Source: Achromobacter deleyi | Lineage (GTDB): Bacteria > Pseudomonadota > Gammaproteobacteria > Burkholderiales > Burkholderiaceae_B | Reading direction: 5' to 3' | Length of the DNA: 64,000 nt | Assembly (NCBI RefSeq): GCF_016127315.1 | Contig: NZ_CP065997.1 | Location: forward strand, 1,674,001-1,738,000 | Translations under genes and position numbers: made by a program | The notes under the pieces: model-generated | What the model saw: the letters and a program-made list of their open reading frames with translations, nothing else | The model's database searches: none | What the model was told of the DNA's origin: nothing | Shown: one piece after another, positions 27,749 to 45,074 of the stretch | Layout: each line of letters opens with the position of its first letter | Numbering within the stretch: position 1 is the first letter of the stretch

Positions 27749-28180
27749 ATGGCGAAGAAGATCGTCGGCTTTATCAAGCTGCAAGTACCGGCTGGTAAGG
27801 CTAACCCCTCCCCCCCGATTGGCCCGGCGCTGGGTCAGCGTGGCCTGAACATCATGGAATTCTGCAAGGCGTTCAACGCCAAGACCCAAGGCATGGAGCC
27901 TGGTCTGCCGATTCCGGTGGTGATCACCGCTTTCGCCGACAAGAGCTTCACCTTCATCATGAAGACCCCGCCCGCGACGGTCCTCATCAAGAAGGCCGCC
28001 GGCGTGCAAAAGGGTTCGTCCAAGCCGCATACCGACAAGGTTGGCACGCTGACCCGCGCGCAAGCTGAAGAAATCGCCAAGGCCAAGGGCCCCGATCTGA
28101 CCGCCGCTGATCTGGACGCCGCCGTCCGCACGATCGCTGGCAGCGCCCGCAGCATGGGCATCACGGTTGAGGGGATCTAA
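27749..28180 (+). CDS. rplK: 50S ribosomal protein L11
   Basis: 143 residues, complete: the N-terminal domain [20 protein letters not shown] with the proline-rich hinge, and the C-terminal rRNA-binding domain ending ITVEGI. It forms the GTPase-associated centre with 23S rRNA. AAGGAG precedes the ATG; rplA starts two bases after the stop. Confidence 0.98.
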   Translation: MAKKIVGFIKLQVPAGKANPSPPIGPALGQRGLNIMEFCKAFNAKTQGMEPGLPIPVVITAFADKSFTFIMKTPPATVLIKKAAGVQKGSSKPHTDKVGTLTRAQAEEIAKAKGPDLTAADLDAAVRTIAGSARSMGITVEGI

Positions 28181-28182
28181 TC

Positions 28183-28884
28183 ATGGCAAAACTGAGCAAG
28201 CGCGCCGCCGCCATTGCGCAAAAGATCGACCGCACCAAGCTGTACCCGGTCGCCGAAGCCCTGACCCTGGTCAAGGAAACCGCTGTCGCCAAGTTCAACG
28301 AATCGATTGACGTGGCCGTGCAGCTGGGCATCGACCCGAAGAAGTCGGACCAACTGGTCCGCGGCTCGGTCGTGCTGCCCGCCGGTACCGGCAAGTCGGT
28401 CCGCGTCGCCGTGTTCGCCCAAGGCGACAAGGCTGAGGCCGCCAAGGCCGCTGGCGCCGACATCGTCGGCCTGGACGACCTGGCTGACCAGATCAAGGCC
28501 GGTCAAATGGACTTCGACGTGGTCATCGCCTCGCCCGACACGATGCGTGTCGTCGGCGCCCTGGGTCAGATCCTGGGCCCGCGTGGCCTGATGCCGAACC
28601 CGAAGGTCGGCACCGTGACCCCCGACGTCGCCACCGCCGTCAAGAACGCCAAGGCCGGTCAGGTTCAGTACCGTACCGACAAGGCCGGCATCATCCACGC
28701 CACGATCGGCCGCGCGTCGTTCGGCGTGGAACAGCTGCAAACCAACCTGGCCGCTCTGGTCGACGCCCTGCAAAAGGCTCGTCCCGCCGCTGCCAAGGGC
28801 ATTTACCTGCGCAAGCTGGCCGTTTCGTCCACGATGGGCGGCGGTGCGCGCGTGGAAATTGCCTCGCTGTCGGCTTCCAACTAA
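28183..28884 (+). CDS. rplA: 50S ribosomal protein L1
   Basis: 233 residues, full length, with the L1 signature [20 protein letters not shown] near the middle. It forms the mobile stalk at the E site. In other bacteria L1 represses its own rplKA message by binding the leader; the short nusG-rplK gap (61 bases) would have to hold such a site here. Confidence 0.98.
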   Translation: MAKLSKRAAAIAQKIDRTKLYPVAEALTLVKETAVAKFNESIDVAVQLGIDPKKSDQLVRGSVVLPAGTGKSVRVAVFAQGDKAEAAKAAGADIVGLDDLADQIKAGQMDFDVVIASPDTMRVVGALGQILGPRGLMPNPKVGTVTPDVATAVKNAKAGQVQYRTDKAGIIHATIGRASFGVEQLQTNLAALVDALQKARPAAAKGIYLRKLAVSSTMGGGARVEIASLSASN

Positions 28885-29154
28885 GCCAACAGCTGTAAAC
28901 GTACTTTGGGCCGCATCCGGATTCCTCCGGATGCTGCTGTCAAAGACCGCTGGAGCAGGTCGGCGCGAAGGTTCTCCTTCCGCTGGAAGCAGTACCCCCG
29001 CTGCCCCGCTTAATCCCGAAGCTCGCACAGTTCGGATCCAGCGTAGACGGCGTCCCCAGGAAGATTTCTTTATATGAAGAACTCGACCAGGCGCCGCATT
29101 CGGTTGACGTGCAAGGCTTCGGCCCCAAGCGTCTTTTGATGGAGTGTTCAAACC
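28885..29154 (+). promoter_or_regulatory. rplJL leader with stem-loop
   Basis: A 270-base gap between rplA and rplJ without a gene. GCATCCGGA (28913-28921) and TCCGGATGC (28926-28934) form a perfect nine-pair hairpin with a TTCC loop, flanked by CTTTG/CAAAG that can extend it. In E. coli this leader binds the L10-L12 complex for autoregulation; the same is inferred here. Confidence 0.55.
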
Positions 29155-29679
29155 GTGAGTCTCAATCGTCAAGAGAAAGCGGTGGTAATCGAGGAAGTCT
29201 CGGCCGAAGTGGCCAAGGCGCAATCGATTGTTATCGCCGAGTACCGTGGTCTGGACGTCGCCTCTGTCACCGTACTGCGCAAAACTGCGCGTGAATCGGG
29301 CGTGTATCTGCGTGTTCTGAAGAACTCGCTGGCCCGTCGTGCTGTTGCCGGCACGGCTTTCGAGCCGTTGGCTGAGCAACTGACCGGTCCGCTGATCTAT
29401 GGCATCAGCACTGATCCGGTTTCGGCGGCCAAGGTCCTCGCAGGTTTCGCGAAAAGCAACGACAAGCTGGTCATCAAGGCGGGCGCTCTGCCCAACAACC
29501 TGTTGAACCAAGAAGGCGTGAAGGCCCTGGCCACCATGCCCTCGCGCGAAGAGTTGCTGTCGAAACTGCTGGGCACCATGCAAGCCCCCATCGCGCAATT
29601 CGTGCGTACGCTCAACGAAGTTCCGACCAAGTTCGCCCGTGGCCTCGCCGCCGTGCGCGACCAGAAGGCCGCGGCTTAA
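29155..29679 (+). CDS. rplJ: 50S ribosomal protein L10
   Basis: 174 residues starting with GTG ([19 protein letters not shown]), the usual start of the family; GGAG lies ten bases upstream. The C-terminal helix that carries L7/L12 dimers (about 140-174) is present. It forms the base of the ribosomal stalk. Confidence 0.97.
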   Translation: MSLNRQEKAVVIEEVSAEVAKAQSIVIAEYRGLDVASVTVLRKTARESGVYLRVLKNSLARRAVAGTAFEPLAEQLTGPLIYGISTDPVSAAKVLAGFAKSNDKLVIKAGALPNNLLNQEGVKALATMPSREELLSKLLGTMQAPIAQFVRTLNEVPTKFARGLAAVRDQKAAA

Positions 29680-29760
29680 TCCCCGCCCTTCACGGAATTC
29701 GCTGAACGACCGAGCGACACCCAAACCCTGGCATTACCAAAATTTTTGGAGTTCTGAAAA

Positions 29761-30141
29761 ATGGCACTTAACAAAGCTGAAATCCTTGACGCCATCGCTG
29801 GCATGACCGTGCTCGAGCTGTCCGAGCTGATCAAGGAAATGGAAGAGAAGTTCGGCGTGTCGGCTGCTGCCGCCGCTGTCGCTGTCGCTGCTCCCGCCGC
29901 TGGTGGCGCTGCCGCCGCTGCTGAAGAGCAAACCGAGTTCACCGTTGTGCTGACCGAAGCCGGCGCCAACAAGGTGTCCGTCATCAAGGCCGTGCGCGAG
30001 CTGACCGGTCTGGGTCTGAAGGAAGCCAAGGACCTGGTCGACGGCGCTCCGAAGCCCGTCAAGGAAGCTGTGGCCAAGGCTGACGCCGAAGCCGCCAAGA
30101 AGAAGCTGGAAGAAGCTGGCGCCAAGGTCGAAGTCAAGTAA
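29761..30141 (+). CDS. rplL: 50S ribosomal protein L7/L12
   Basis: 126 residues: N-terminal dimerisation helices, the flexible alanine-rich hinge ([19 protein letters not shown], about 38-56), and the C-terminal factor-binding domain with [20 protein letters not shown]. It recruits translation GTPases. Confidence 0.98.
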   Translation: MALNKAEILDAIAGMTVLELSELIKEMEEKFGVSAAAAAVAVAAPAAGGAAAAAEEQTEFTVVLTEAGANKVSVIKAVRELTGLGLKEAKDLVDGAPKPVKEAVAKADAEAAKKKLEEAGAKVEVK

Positions 30142-30156
30142 GACCTGCGTCAACTT

Positions 30157-30246
30157 GCCCGGGGACAGCGCAATTTGCCGTCCCCGGGCTTTTGCGTTTC
30201 CAGGAAACCCCTGCTGGGGTCAGGCCCTTTCCAGAGGGGTTTCCTG
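30157..30246 (+). promoter_or_regulatory. rplL-rpoB attenuator and processing hairpin
   Basis: Two perfect stems lie between rplL and rpoB. GCCCGGGGAC (30157-30166) pairs with GTCCCCGGGC (30180-30189), followed by TTTT, a partial terminator. CAGGAAACCCC (30201-30211) pairs with GGGGTTTCCTG (30236-30246). E. coli has an attenuator and an RNase III site in the same gap. Confidence 0.65.
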
Positions 30247-30304
30247 GAGTCGTATCACCTGGGGCCGTGGTTGACGGCCCATGCAACCTCGAGTCGGAGT
30301 GCTC

Positions 30305-38661
<8,357 letters not shown>

Positions 38662-38713
38662 GGGCGACGTCCGGTGCACCCCCCGCGCAGGACCGGCGGG
38701 GGAGGCCAGAAAC

Positions 38714-38749
38714 AAAAAGGCCGCTGATGCGAATCAGCGGCCTTTTTTT
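38714..38749. terminator. strong terminator after rpoC, probably bidirectional
   Basis: AAAAAGGCCGCTGAT (38714-38728) pairs with AATCAGCGGCC plus seven Ts (38732-38749) around GCG. The A-run on the left gives a T-tail on the other strand, so it can also stop the convergent lipoprotein gene. Confidence 0.92.
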
Positions 38750-38772
38750 GTCTGCGCGACGGGGCGCTGGCG

Positions 38773-39168
38773 CTACTTGGCCGCCTGGCCCTTGGCGCGC
38801 TGGAACACCGGGCCCCAGACCGGGTGGCCGGCTTCGTTCGGCGCCAGTTCGAAGGCGGGGTCCAGCTGCAGGATACGGCTGAAGCTGTCTTCGCAGAGTT
38901 GCGGGTACTTGCTGACGCAGTAGCTGAACGCCTGCAGCTTGTAGGCCTCGATGCGCACGGCCTTGCTGGAGCCGGCCAGCTCATCGGACCTGGCCACGCG
39001 GCGGATGACCTCGCCGTAATGCCCGGCGCTATATTGATCACGAACCTGTTGCAACTGCTCCAGCGCCTCGGGCGTGGGCGGATGGTCGGGCTGGGTGACC
39101 GGCAGGCCGGAACAGCCGGCCAGGGCGAACGATAATCCGAGCAAACTGCCGAGCAGGCGAATTTTCAT
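38773..39168 (-). CDS. small lipoprotein, possibly TssQ-like
   Basis: 131 residues. A lipobox is clear: signal MKIRLLGSLLGLSFALAGC with Cys19 as the lipidated residue. The mature part is helical, with one TPR-like repeat (EALEQLQQVRDQYSAGHYGEVIRRV). It resembles short lipoproteins that have been linked to type VI secretion (TssQ-like), but no other T6SS gene is in the window, so I do not name it. It is divergent from the pseudokinase gene (148 bases) and converges on rpoC. Confidence 0.75.
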   Translation of the reverse strand: MKIRLLGSLLGLSFALAGCSGLPVTQPDHPPTPEALEQLQQVRDQYSAGHYGEVIRRVARSDELAGSSKAVRIEAYKLQAFSYCVSKYPQLCEDSFSRILQLDPAFELAPNEAGHPVWGPVFQRAKGQAAK

Positions 39169-39316
39169 GGGCTTTCATCTAGGTGGGGGAATTTGGCGAT
39201 ACGCTATCGTGCCACAGCCTGATGCGCTCCGACATTTTCGGCAATGTCCTTGCGTAACGGATTGGATAATATTCCGCCTATCCCCCCTCAACCCGTTTTC
39301 GCGCCCCTTGCGCAGT

Positions 39317-40597
39317 ATGTTGAACATGTCCTCACCCGCCGGCCCGCACACGCCGCGCAGCCCTTTTTCAGGCGCCGCGCCGCTCGCGTTGCGCCCCTTG
39401 AGCGCCATCGCCGCCAGCGCGGCGGGCGGGGTGCCGGAAACCCGCATCAAACGGTTGTTGTCGGATCTGCTGCCTTCGCTGATGGGCCTGCATGCGCAGG
39501 GCGAAATATGCGGCGACATCTCGCTGGATACGGTGGGCATGGACGAAGGCGCGCGCGCGCACCTGCTGCCGGAGCTGTCGGTGCCCCGGTCGCGCCGCTC
39601 GGGGCTGACTCCCGTGCCGGGCTTCGCCCCGTTCGAGCTGTACACGGATTCGGCCGAATGGCCGCGCGGCCCCTGGACCGACGTCTATGCGCTCTGTGCG
39701 GTGATGCACGCGCTGGTGATCGGGCTGCGCCCGCCGCCGGCGCCGGAGCGCCGCGCCACGGACAGTTACGAGCCGCTGGCTTCGCTGGGCCTGACGAAGT
39801 ACAGCCCGGCGTTCCTGGACGCGATCGATCGTGGCCTGGCCATGCTGCCGGCCGACCGCCCGCAGACCCTGGGTGAACTGGCCGCCCTGCTGGACATCGC
39901 GGTCTACGTGGATGAGTCGCCCGCCGCGCCGGAAACAGCCGCGGCCGAGGTGATGGCCGCGCCCGCCGCGCCGCCGGCAGTGGTCGCCAAACCGCGCGGT
40001 GGCGGCGGCCGGCCGCTGCTGCTTCTGCTGCTGCTGCTGGCGTTGATCGGGGCCGGCGCCTACGCCTGGATCCGTTCCGGGCTCGGCACCGGCAATGCCT
40101 TGATCACCCGTTCCGAAGTGGTGCAGCCGAATCCGCCGGCGGCGCCCGTTGCGCCACCCGCCGCGAGCCCCGCGCCGCCCGCCGCCGAACCGACGCCATC
40201 GCAGGCGGCAGCGCCCGCGCCGCAGGCCGCCCTGCCCGAGACACCCGCGCCGGACGCGGGCGGCACGGCGCCGCCGCCGCCCGCCACGGCGGAGCCGGAC
40301 GCCAATGCGGCGCCCGCGACGCCGGGCGCACAGGAACCCGCCGCGCCGGCCGCGGCGCCACCGGAAGAGGCGCCCAAACCCAAGCCCGTGCCCGTGCTGG
40401 TGCGCCTGGACATCCGGCCGTGGGGCGAGGTGTGGATCAATGGCGTGGCGCGCGGCATCAGTCCGCCGGTCAAGGAATTGCGGCTGATTCCCGGCAAGTA
40501 CCAGGTGTTGCTGCGCAACGCCGATCTGCCGCCCTATCGGGCAACGCTGGAAGTCAAGGCGGGCAAGCCGGCCGTCATCTCGCACGCCTTCCAGTGA
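39317..40597 (+). CDS. degenerate Ser/Thr kinase-like membrane protein with PEGA domain
   Basis: 426 residues. About 40-200 resembles the C-lobe of a bacterial Ser/Thr kinase: GEICGDISLDTV at the catalytic-loop position (HRD-N reduced to CGD-T), FAPFELYT at the activation-segment end, and GPWTDVYALCAVMHALVIGLRPP. The N-lobe with its Gly-loop and Lys, and the DFG motif, are missing, so it is a pseudokinase. A membrane segment follows (about 231-250), then a roughly 100-residue Pro/Ala linker and a PEGA domain (about 359-426, VRLDIRPWGEVWINGVARG). The PEGA part should be periplasmic. The start is uncertain: ATG 39317 or 39326, with no clear RBS. Confidence 0.75.
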   Translation: MLNMSSPAGPHTPRSPFSGAAPLALRPLSAIAASAAGGVPETRIKRLLSDLLPSLMGLHAQGEICGDISLDTVGMDEGARAHLLPELSVPRSRRSGLTPVPGFAPFELYTDSAEWPRGPWTDVYALCAVMHALVIGLRPPPAPERRATDSYEPLASLGLTKYSPAFLDAIDRGLAMLPADRPQTLGELAALLDIAVYVDESPAAPETAAAEVMAAPAAPPAVVAKPRGGGGRPLLLLLLLLALIGAGAYAWIRSGLGTGNALITRSEVVQPNPPAAPVAPPAASPAPPAAEPTPSQAAAPAPQAALPETPAPDAGGTAPPPPATAEPDANAAPATPGAQEPAAPAAAPPEEAPKPKPVPVLVRLDIRPWGEVWINGVARGISPPVKELRLIPGKYQVLLRNADLPPYRATLEVKAGKPAVISHAFQ

Positions 40598-40615
40598 CGT
40601 GAACGCCGCCAGGTC

Positions 40616-42943
40616 CTAATCCTGGGCCGTGGCGTCCTCGGGCGCCATCGGCAGGCACAGCGTAAACACCGAGCCGACGCCCGCTTCGCTGGTCACCTCG
40701 ACCTCGCCGCCGTGGCGTTGCGCCACGGTGCGCACGAAGGCCAATCCCAATCCCGCGCCGCCGACATCCCCGCGGGTGGCGACCCCGACCCGCGCGAACG
40801 GTTCGAACAGCCGCGCCAGGTCCTGCGCGGCGATGCCTTGTCCCTGGTCGCGGATGTGCACGCGCCAGTAGCCGGATGCCTGGTCGATGTCGCAGGTGAT
40901 GCGGCTGTCGGCCGGGCTGTATTTGATGGCGTTGTCGATCAGGTTGCTCAAGGCCCGCATCAGCAGCGTCTGGTCGCCGCGCACGTAGGCCACCGGCAAC
41001 GACGGCGCGACCGCCAGCGTGATGCCGCGCTTGTGCGCGGCCGCCCAGAATTCATCGACGCCATCCTGCAGCAGGCTGCCCAGGTCGAGGTCGACCGCGT
41101 TGATGGCCATCGATTCGGCGCGCGTCAGGTGCACGAAGTCATCGACCAGATGCAGTGTGCGGTTGGCCAGCGCGGCGATGCGGGTGAGGGTGTCGTCGCG
41201 GCCATCCTGCGGCGCGCCATCCTGCTTCATTTCGACCAGCGCCAGGATCGAGCTTTGCGGCGCGCGCATGTCGTGCGAGATGAAGCGCAGCGTCTCTTCG
41301 CGCTGGCGTTCGGCCTGGCGGATGCCGGAGATGTCGGTCAGGGTGGCGACGGTGCCGGCGAAGTTGCCCTCGGCGGTATGGATCGGCACGCATTTCAGGA
41401 TCAGGTCGCGGCCGGCGTGGTCGCGCACTTCCAGGTCGGCGCTCCAAGGCGACTGTTCGGCGGCCGGTCCCTGGCCGCTCAGCACCTGGGCCACGCGTTG
41501 CCGGGTGGCGTCGTCGCCGATGGTCTTTTCCAGCAGGTGGATGGCGGGATGGCCGACCCGCGGTGGCCGCATGCCCAGCCGCTGGAAGTACATCACGGCG
41601 GCCTGGTTGCGAAATTGCATGCGGCCGTCCTGGTCGAACACGAGTGTCGCGTCGGGCATGCCGTCGAGCCCGTCGGCCAGGAAGCGCCGCAGGTTGCGCA
41701 CCCGCGCCAGCGCGCGCCGCAGTTCGCCGACGCGGCTTTCGAGCGAGGCGCTGGTGCCGCCCGATTGCGCCCGGGCTTCGTTCAGCACCGGCGGGTATTC
41801 GCGCTGCAGTCGGCGCAATTCGTTGTCCATATAGCGCAGCGCGGCTTCCTGGCTGCGCCAGCTCCATAGCGGATAGCAGAGCGCCACGCCCACCAGCGCG
41901 GCGGTCGGCGCGAACCATTGATAGCTGTGGCCGAGCAGCAGCAGGCTGGCCAGCAGCACCAGCGCCAGCAGCCCGATGTTGACCAGCAGCGCCAGGTTGG
42001 GCGACAGGCGCCACAGCGCCAGGCAGGCCAGCAGCACCGGCAGGGCCGAGAACAGGGCATTGAGCCAGGGGGCGGGCGGCCGGAAGGCGATGTCGTCGTT
42101 GGCCGCCTGCAGCAGGTTGGCGATGATCTCCACGCCCGGCATGCCGCTGACCTCGTGCGAAACCGGCGTGGTGTAGGCATCGCCCAGGCCGGTGGCCCAG
42201 GCGCCCACCAGCACATACTTGCCGCGCAGCTGCTCGGGTGGCACGTCGCCGCGCAGCACCGACAGGTAGGACACCGCGCGCGTATGCGCCGCGGGGCCGG
42301 CGTAGGGAATCAGGATGCCGCCATCCTTGCCCGCGCGGCGCAGCAGCCGGTCGGCCATCGCCGTCTGGCCGCCCACGTCCAGCATGCTCAACGCGAAATG
42401 CTGCCAGCGCTCGCCGGCGAAACGCGTCGTCAGCATCGCCGACCGCAGCACGCCATCGGCATCCAGGTTGGCGTTGATGAAACCGCTGCCCGCCGCGGCC
42501 TGCGCCAGGATCGGGATCGGGGTGCTGATGGAGGAGGGATAGGCCAGGCGGTCCAGCACCACCGGCAGCACGGTGTGGCCATTGCGCCGCAGGCTGTCGG
42601 CGAGGATCGCGTCGTCGCCGGGATGGGTGGTGTCGGGTTCGGCGAAGATCAAATCCAGGCCGACCGCGCGCGCGCCCTGCAGGCGGTCCAGCAATGCCGC
42701 GTGCACCGCGCGGCGCCAGGGCCAGCGGCCGAGCGCGTCGATGCTGGTGTCGTCGATCGCCACGATCACGATGTCGGGCGACATGTCGCGGCCCGTCAGC
42801 GCGACGGCGCGGTCATACAGGATCTGGTCGACGCGTCCCAGGCCATTGAAGGAACCGAGCAGCGCGGCCAGCAGCGCCAGCGCCACCGTCAACCACAGGC
42901 CTGATCGCGAGGCCCGGTCGTTGGAGTCGGCGGCATCTGCCAT
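40616..42943 (-). CDS. CHASE2-domain sensor histidine kinase
   Basis: 775 residues. In order: membrane segment (about 17-35), extracytoplasmic CHASE2 domain (about 40-290, VDQILYDRAVALTGRDMSPDIVIVAIDD), three membrane segments (about 295-360), coiled coil, PAS-like domain (about 430-540), HisKA with phospho-acceptor His557 in FISHDMRAPQSS, and HATPase with N-box LSNLIDNAIKYSP and G-boxes DQGQG and GGAGLGLA. It autophosphorylates and passes phosphate to a response regulator; the OmpR protein at 44097-44813 in the same operon direction is the obvious partner. Confidence 0.9.
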   Translation of the reverse strand: MADAADSNDRASRSGLWLTVALALLAALLGSFNGLGRVDQILYDRAVALTGRDMSPDIVIVAIDDTSIDALGRWPWRRAVHAALLDRLQGARAVGLDLIFAEPDTTHPGDDAILADSLRRNGHTVLPVVLDRLAYPSSISTPIPILAQAAAGSGFINANLDADGVLRSAMLTTRFAGERWQHFALSMLDVGGQTAMADRLLRRAGKDGGILIPYAGPAAHTRAVSYLSVLRGDVPPEQLRGKYVLVGAWATGLGDAYTTPVSHEVSGMPGVEIIANLLQAANDDIAFRPPAPWLNALFSALPVLLACLALWRLSPNLALLVNIGLLALVLLASLLLLGHSYQWFAPTAALVGVALCYPLWSWRSQEAALRYMDNELRRLQREYPPVLNEARAQSGGTSASLESRVGELRRALARVRNLRRFLADGLDGMPDATLVFDQDGRMQFRNQAAVMYFQRLGMRPPRVGHPAIHLLEKTIGDDATRQRVAQVLSGQGPAAEQSPWSADLEVRDHAGRDLILKCVPIHTAEGNFAGTVATLTDISGIRQAERQREETLRFISHDMRAPQSSILALVEMKQDGAPQDGRDDTLTRIAALANRTLHLVDDFVHLTRAESMAINAVDLDLGSLLQDGVDEFWAAAHKRGITLAVAPSLPVAYVRGDQTLLMRALSNLIDNAIKYSPADSRITCDIDQASGYWRVHIRDQGQGIAAQDLARLFEPFARVGVATRGDVGGAGLGLAFVRTVAQRHGGEVEVTSEAGVGSVFTLCLPMAPEDATAQD

Positions 42944-42953
42944 GGGCGTGGAT

Positions 42954-44072
42954 CTAGTAGTCGTTCAGCGTCACGAATCCGCCGAAGCCGGTGGCGACGC
43001 CCAGGCCGCTGTTGGTCATCAGCTGGTTCACGCCGGTGAAGGTGGCCGTGGCGTCCTGGCCGCCCAGGCCCAGTTCGTCGATGGCGCGCACCGAGACGTA
43101 GAAGGTGCCGGGACCGGGGGCGCTGAAGCGGATGTCCGGGCCGGGAAAGCGGGTCGAGGACACCGGCTGCGTGCCGTCGGCGTCGCGCGCCACGCGCACG
43201 ACGTAGGCCTGTGCGCCGGGCACGGGCGGGAATGCGCTGGTCCAGCTGCCACCGCCGGCGCGCACCGGTTCGCCGAGCTGCGGCGCGGCGAGCAGAGGGC
43301 GCACGCCTGCGACGCTGCCATCGGCGCCGATGGCGGCGCCGTAGCCCCGGGCCACCGCCACCGGTTGCGCCGGCGCGGCGCCGGGGGCGTGCGGTTGCAG
43401 CCGCACGCTGCCTTCCAGCACTTCACTGCGCACGCCCTGGCTGCCGCTCTGCACGCGGAAACGCGTGCCGCGCACGCCCGTCACGGCCACCGGGGTGCGG
43501 ACCTCGAAGCGGCCCACGCCCTGGCCGCCCGGCGCGACGCTGGATTCGACGCTGCCGCGTTCGACATGGATGACCGAGTCGGTCAGGTCAGTGCCTTCGA
43601 ATTGGCGCAGGCGGGTCAGTTCGACGGCGCCGTCGGCCGGCAGCGTGAGCTTGGAGCCATCGGCCAGCTCGAGCGTCACGAAGCCGTTGGGGGCGGTCAC
43701 GACCTTGCTGCCTTCGGCCACGTTGGCGCCCGGCTTGAGGGCCTGGCCGTCGAGGTTCGCCTGGCCGCTGACGTGGACCACGCGCGCATCGGCGGCGCGC
43801 TCCGGAATCATCGACAGGGGGATGCGCAGTTCCAGCCCGATGGGCAGGCGTTCGGGCGTGGCGACCTGGTTGAGCGACTGCAACGGGCTCCAGTTGGCCT
43901 GGTTGCGCGTGTAGGTCGCGGCGATGTTGATCAGCGTGTCGCCCTGGCGCACGCGGTAGATGAAGTTTTCTCCCAGCGCGCCCGCGGGTTGGCTGTGGGA
44001 GGGGATTGCGAGCAGCAGGCCGGAAAGCAGGGCAAGCAAAGAAAGCGCGCGGCAGCGGCTCATGTCGTTCAA
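42954..44072 (-). CDS. LysM and FecR-domain secreted protein
   Basis: 372 residues with a signal peptide (about 1-28, ending SHS-QPA). A LysM domain (about 38-87, YRVRQGDTLINIA) should bind peptidoglycan. It is followed by a FecR-like domain (about 110-230; VTAPNGFVTLELADGSKLTLP, VRTPVAVTGVRGTRFRV) and a C-terminal fibronectin-like part (about 275-345). FecR-LysM proteins are widespread companions of CHASE2 proteins and are thought to act in envelope sensing. It starts 24 bases after the regulator gene and ends 10 bases before the sensor kinase, forming one operon. Confidence 0.88.
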   Translation of the reverse strand: MNDMSRCRALSLLALLSGLLLAIPSHSQPAGALGENFIYRVRQGDTLINIAATYTRNQANWSPLQSLNQVATPERLPIGLELRIPLSMIPERAADARVVHVSGQANLDGQALKPGANVAEGSKVVTAPNGFVTLELADGSKLTLPADGAVELTRLRQFEGTDLTDSVIHVERGSVESSVAPGGQGVGRFEVRTPVAVTGVRGTRFRVQSGSQGVRSEVLEGSVRLQPHAPGAAPAQPVAVARGYGAAIGADGSVAGVRPLLAAPQLGEPVRAGGGSWTSAFPPVPGAQAYVVRVARDADGTQPVSSTRFPGPDIRFSAPGPGTFYVSVRAIDELGLGGQDATATFTGVNQLMTNSGLGVATGFGGFVTLNDY

Positions 44073-44096
44073 ATCTCCAGGTAATGCCGCCAGGCG

Positions 44097-44813
44097 CTAA
44101 GGCGCGGAGGGCGGGCTATCTTCGGACGCGGATATCAATTCCAGCCGGTAGCCGAGCGCATAGGACGAGCTCAGGCGCACGCCGTGTTCCGGGCGCAGTT
44201 GCAGCTTCTGCCGGATGTTCGACAGGTGCGTGTCGAGGGTGCGCGAGGTCGCGGGGATCTCGCGGTTCCAGACGCATTCGGCCAGCACGTCGCGCGACAT
44301 GAGACGGCCGAGATTGCGGAAAAAGAGCAGGGCGAGCTCGAATTCCTTGGGCGCCAGCGCGACCGCCGCGCCATCGAGCAAGATCGTGCGCGCGGCGGGC
44401 TCGATGCGGTAGGCGGCCACGTCGAACGATTCGTCGGCGGGCTCGGCGATCTGGCTGCGGCGCAGCAGCGCCGCGACGCGCGCCAGCAGTTCCAGCGGCC
44501 GCAACGGCTTGACAATGTAGTCGTCGGCGCCGGCGCGCAGGCCCTCGACCAGGTCGTCCTCGCTGGAACGGTTGGTCAGGAAGATGACGGGCACGCGCGG
44601 GCCGATGTTGGCGCGCAGCCAGCGCACCACATCATCGCCATCGATATCGGGCAGGTGCCAGTCCAGCAGCACCAGGTCGAATGTTTCAGTGCGCAAAGCG
44701 GCAAGCAGGTCGCGGCTTTGCTGATAGCTGGTGCAGGTATATCCGGCGGCGGTCAGGACTTGCTGGATACGTTTCGCCTGGTCCAGGTCGTCTTCCAGCG
44801 ACGCGATTTTCAT
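44097..44813 (-). CDS. OmpR-family response regulator
   Basis: 238 residues. A canonical receiver: acidic pair Glu7-Asp8-Asp9, phospho-acceptor Asp51 in LVLLDWHLPD, switch Thr in IFLTNRS and Lys in YIVKPLRP. The winged-helix output domain follows (about 135-228, with the typical RTLDTHLSNIRQKL). The start at 44813 gives the compact MKIASLEDD; the longer frame to 44918 adds a non-homologous tail. It is first in the operon regulator - LysM-FecR - CHASE2 kinase. Confidence 0.93.
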   Translation of the reverse strand: MKIASLEDDLDQAKRIQQVLTAAGYTCTSYQQSRDLLAALRTETFDLVLLDWHLPDIDGDDVVRWLRANIGPRVPVIFLTNRSSEDDLVEGLRAGADDYIVKPLRPLELLARVAALLRRSQIAEPADESFDVAAYRIEPAARTILLDGAAVALAPKEFELALLFFRNLGRLMSRDVLAECVWNREIPATSRTLDTHLSNIRQKLQLRPEHGVRLSSSYALGYRLELISASEDSPPSAP

Positions 44814-44978
44814 CAGACGTGGTCTCGCGAAGGTTGGCTGTGCAAGCGCGCCCTGTGGCGCCCTACTGCAAGAAGAAGAAAGGATTGTGTAATGGAATGA
44901 TAACTCGCGTCGCGTCACTGTTGGCTACGTTGTGCCAAGAACTGTCAAACATTGCAAACTTGACGAATCTTGACTGGA

Positions 44979-44994
44979 GTTGTTGCACAACAAC
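44979..44994. promoter_or_regulatory. inverted repeat between two divergent regulators
   Basis: GTTGTTG (44979-44985) and CAACAAC (44988-44994) are exact reverse complements around CA. The site lies in the 261-base gap between the OmpR regulator and the pseudo-receiver regulator and is a candidate operator for either. Confidence 0.5.
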
Positions 44995-45074
44995 AGGCCA
45001 CACTGTCCCGACCCCTCCCGTCAACCGGCGCAGTCTGCTGGGCGCGGCAGGGGCAGATGGGATGGAAAGAACCT

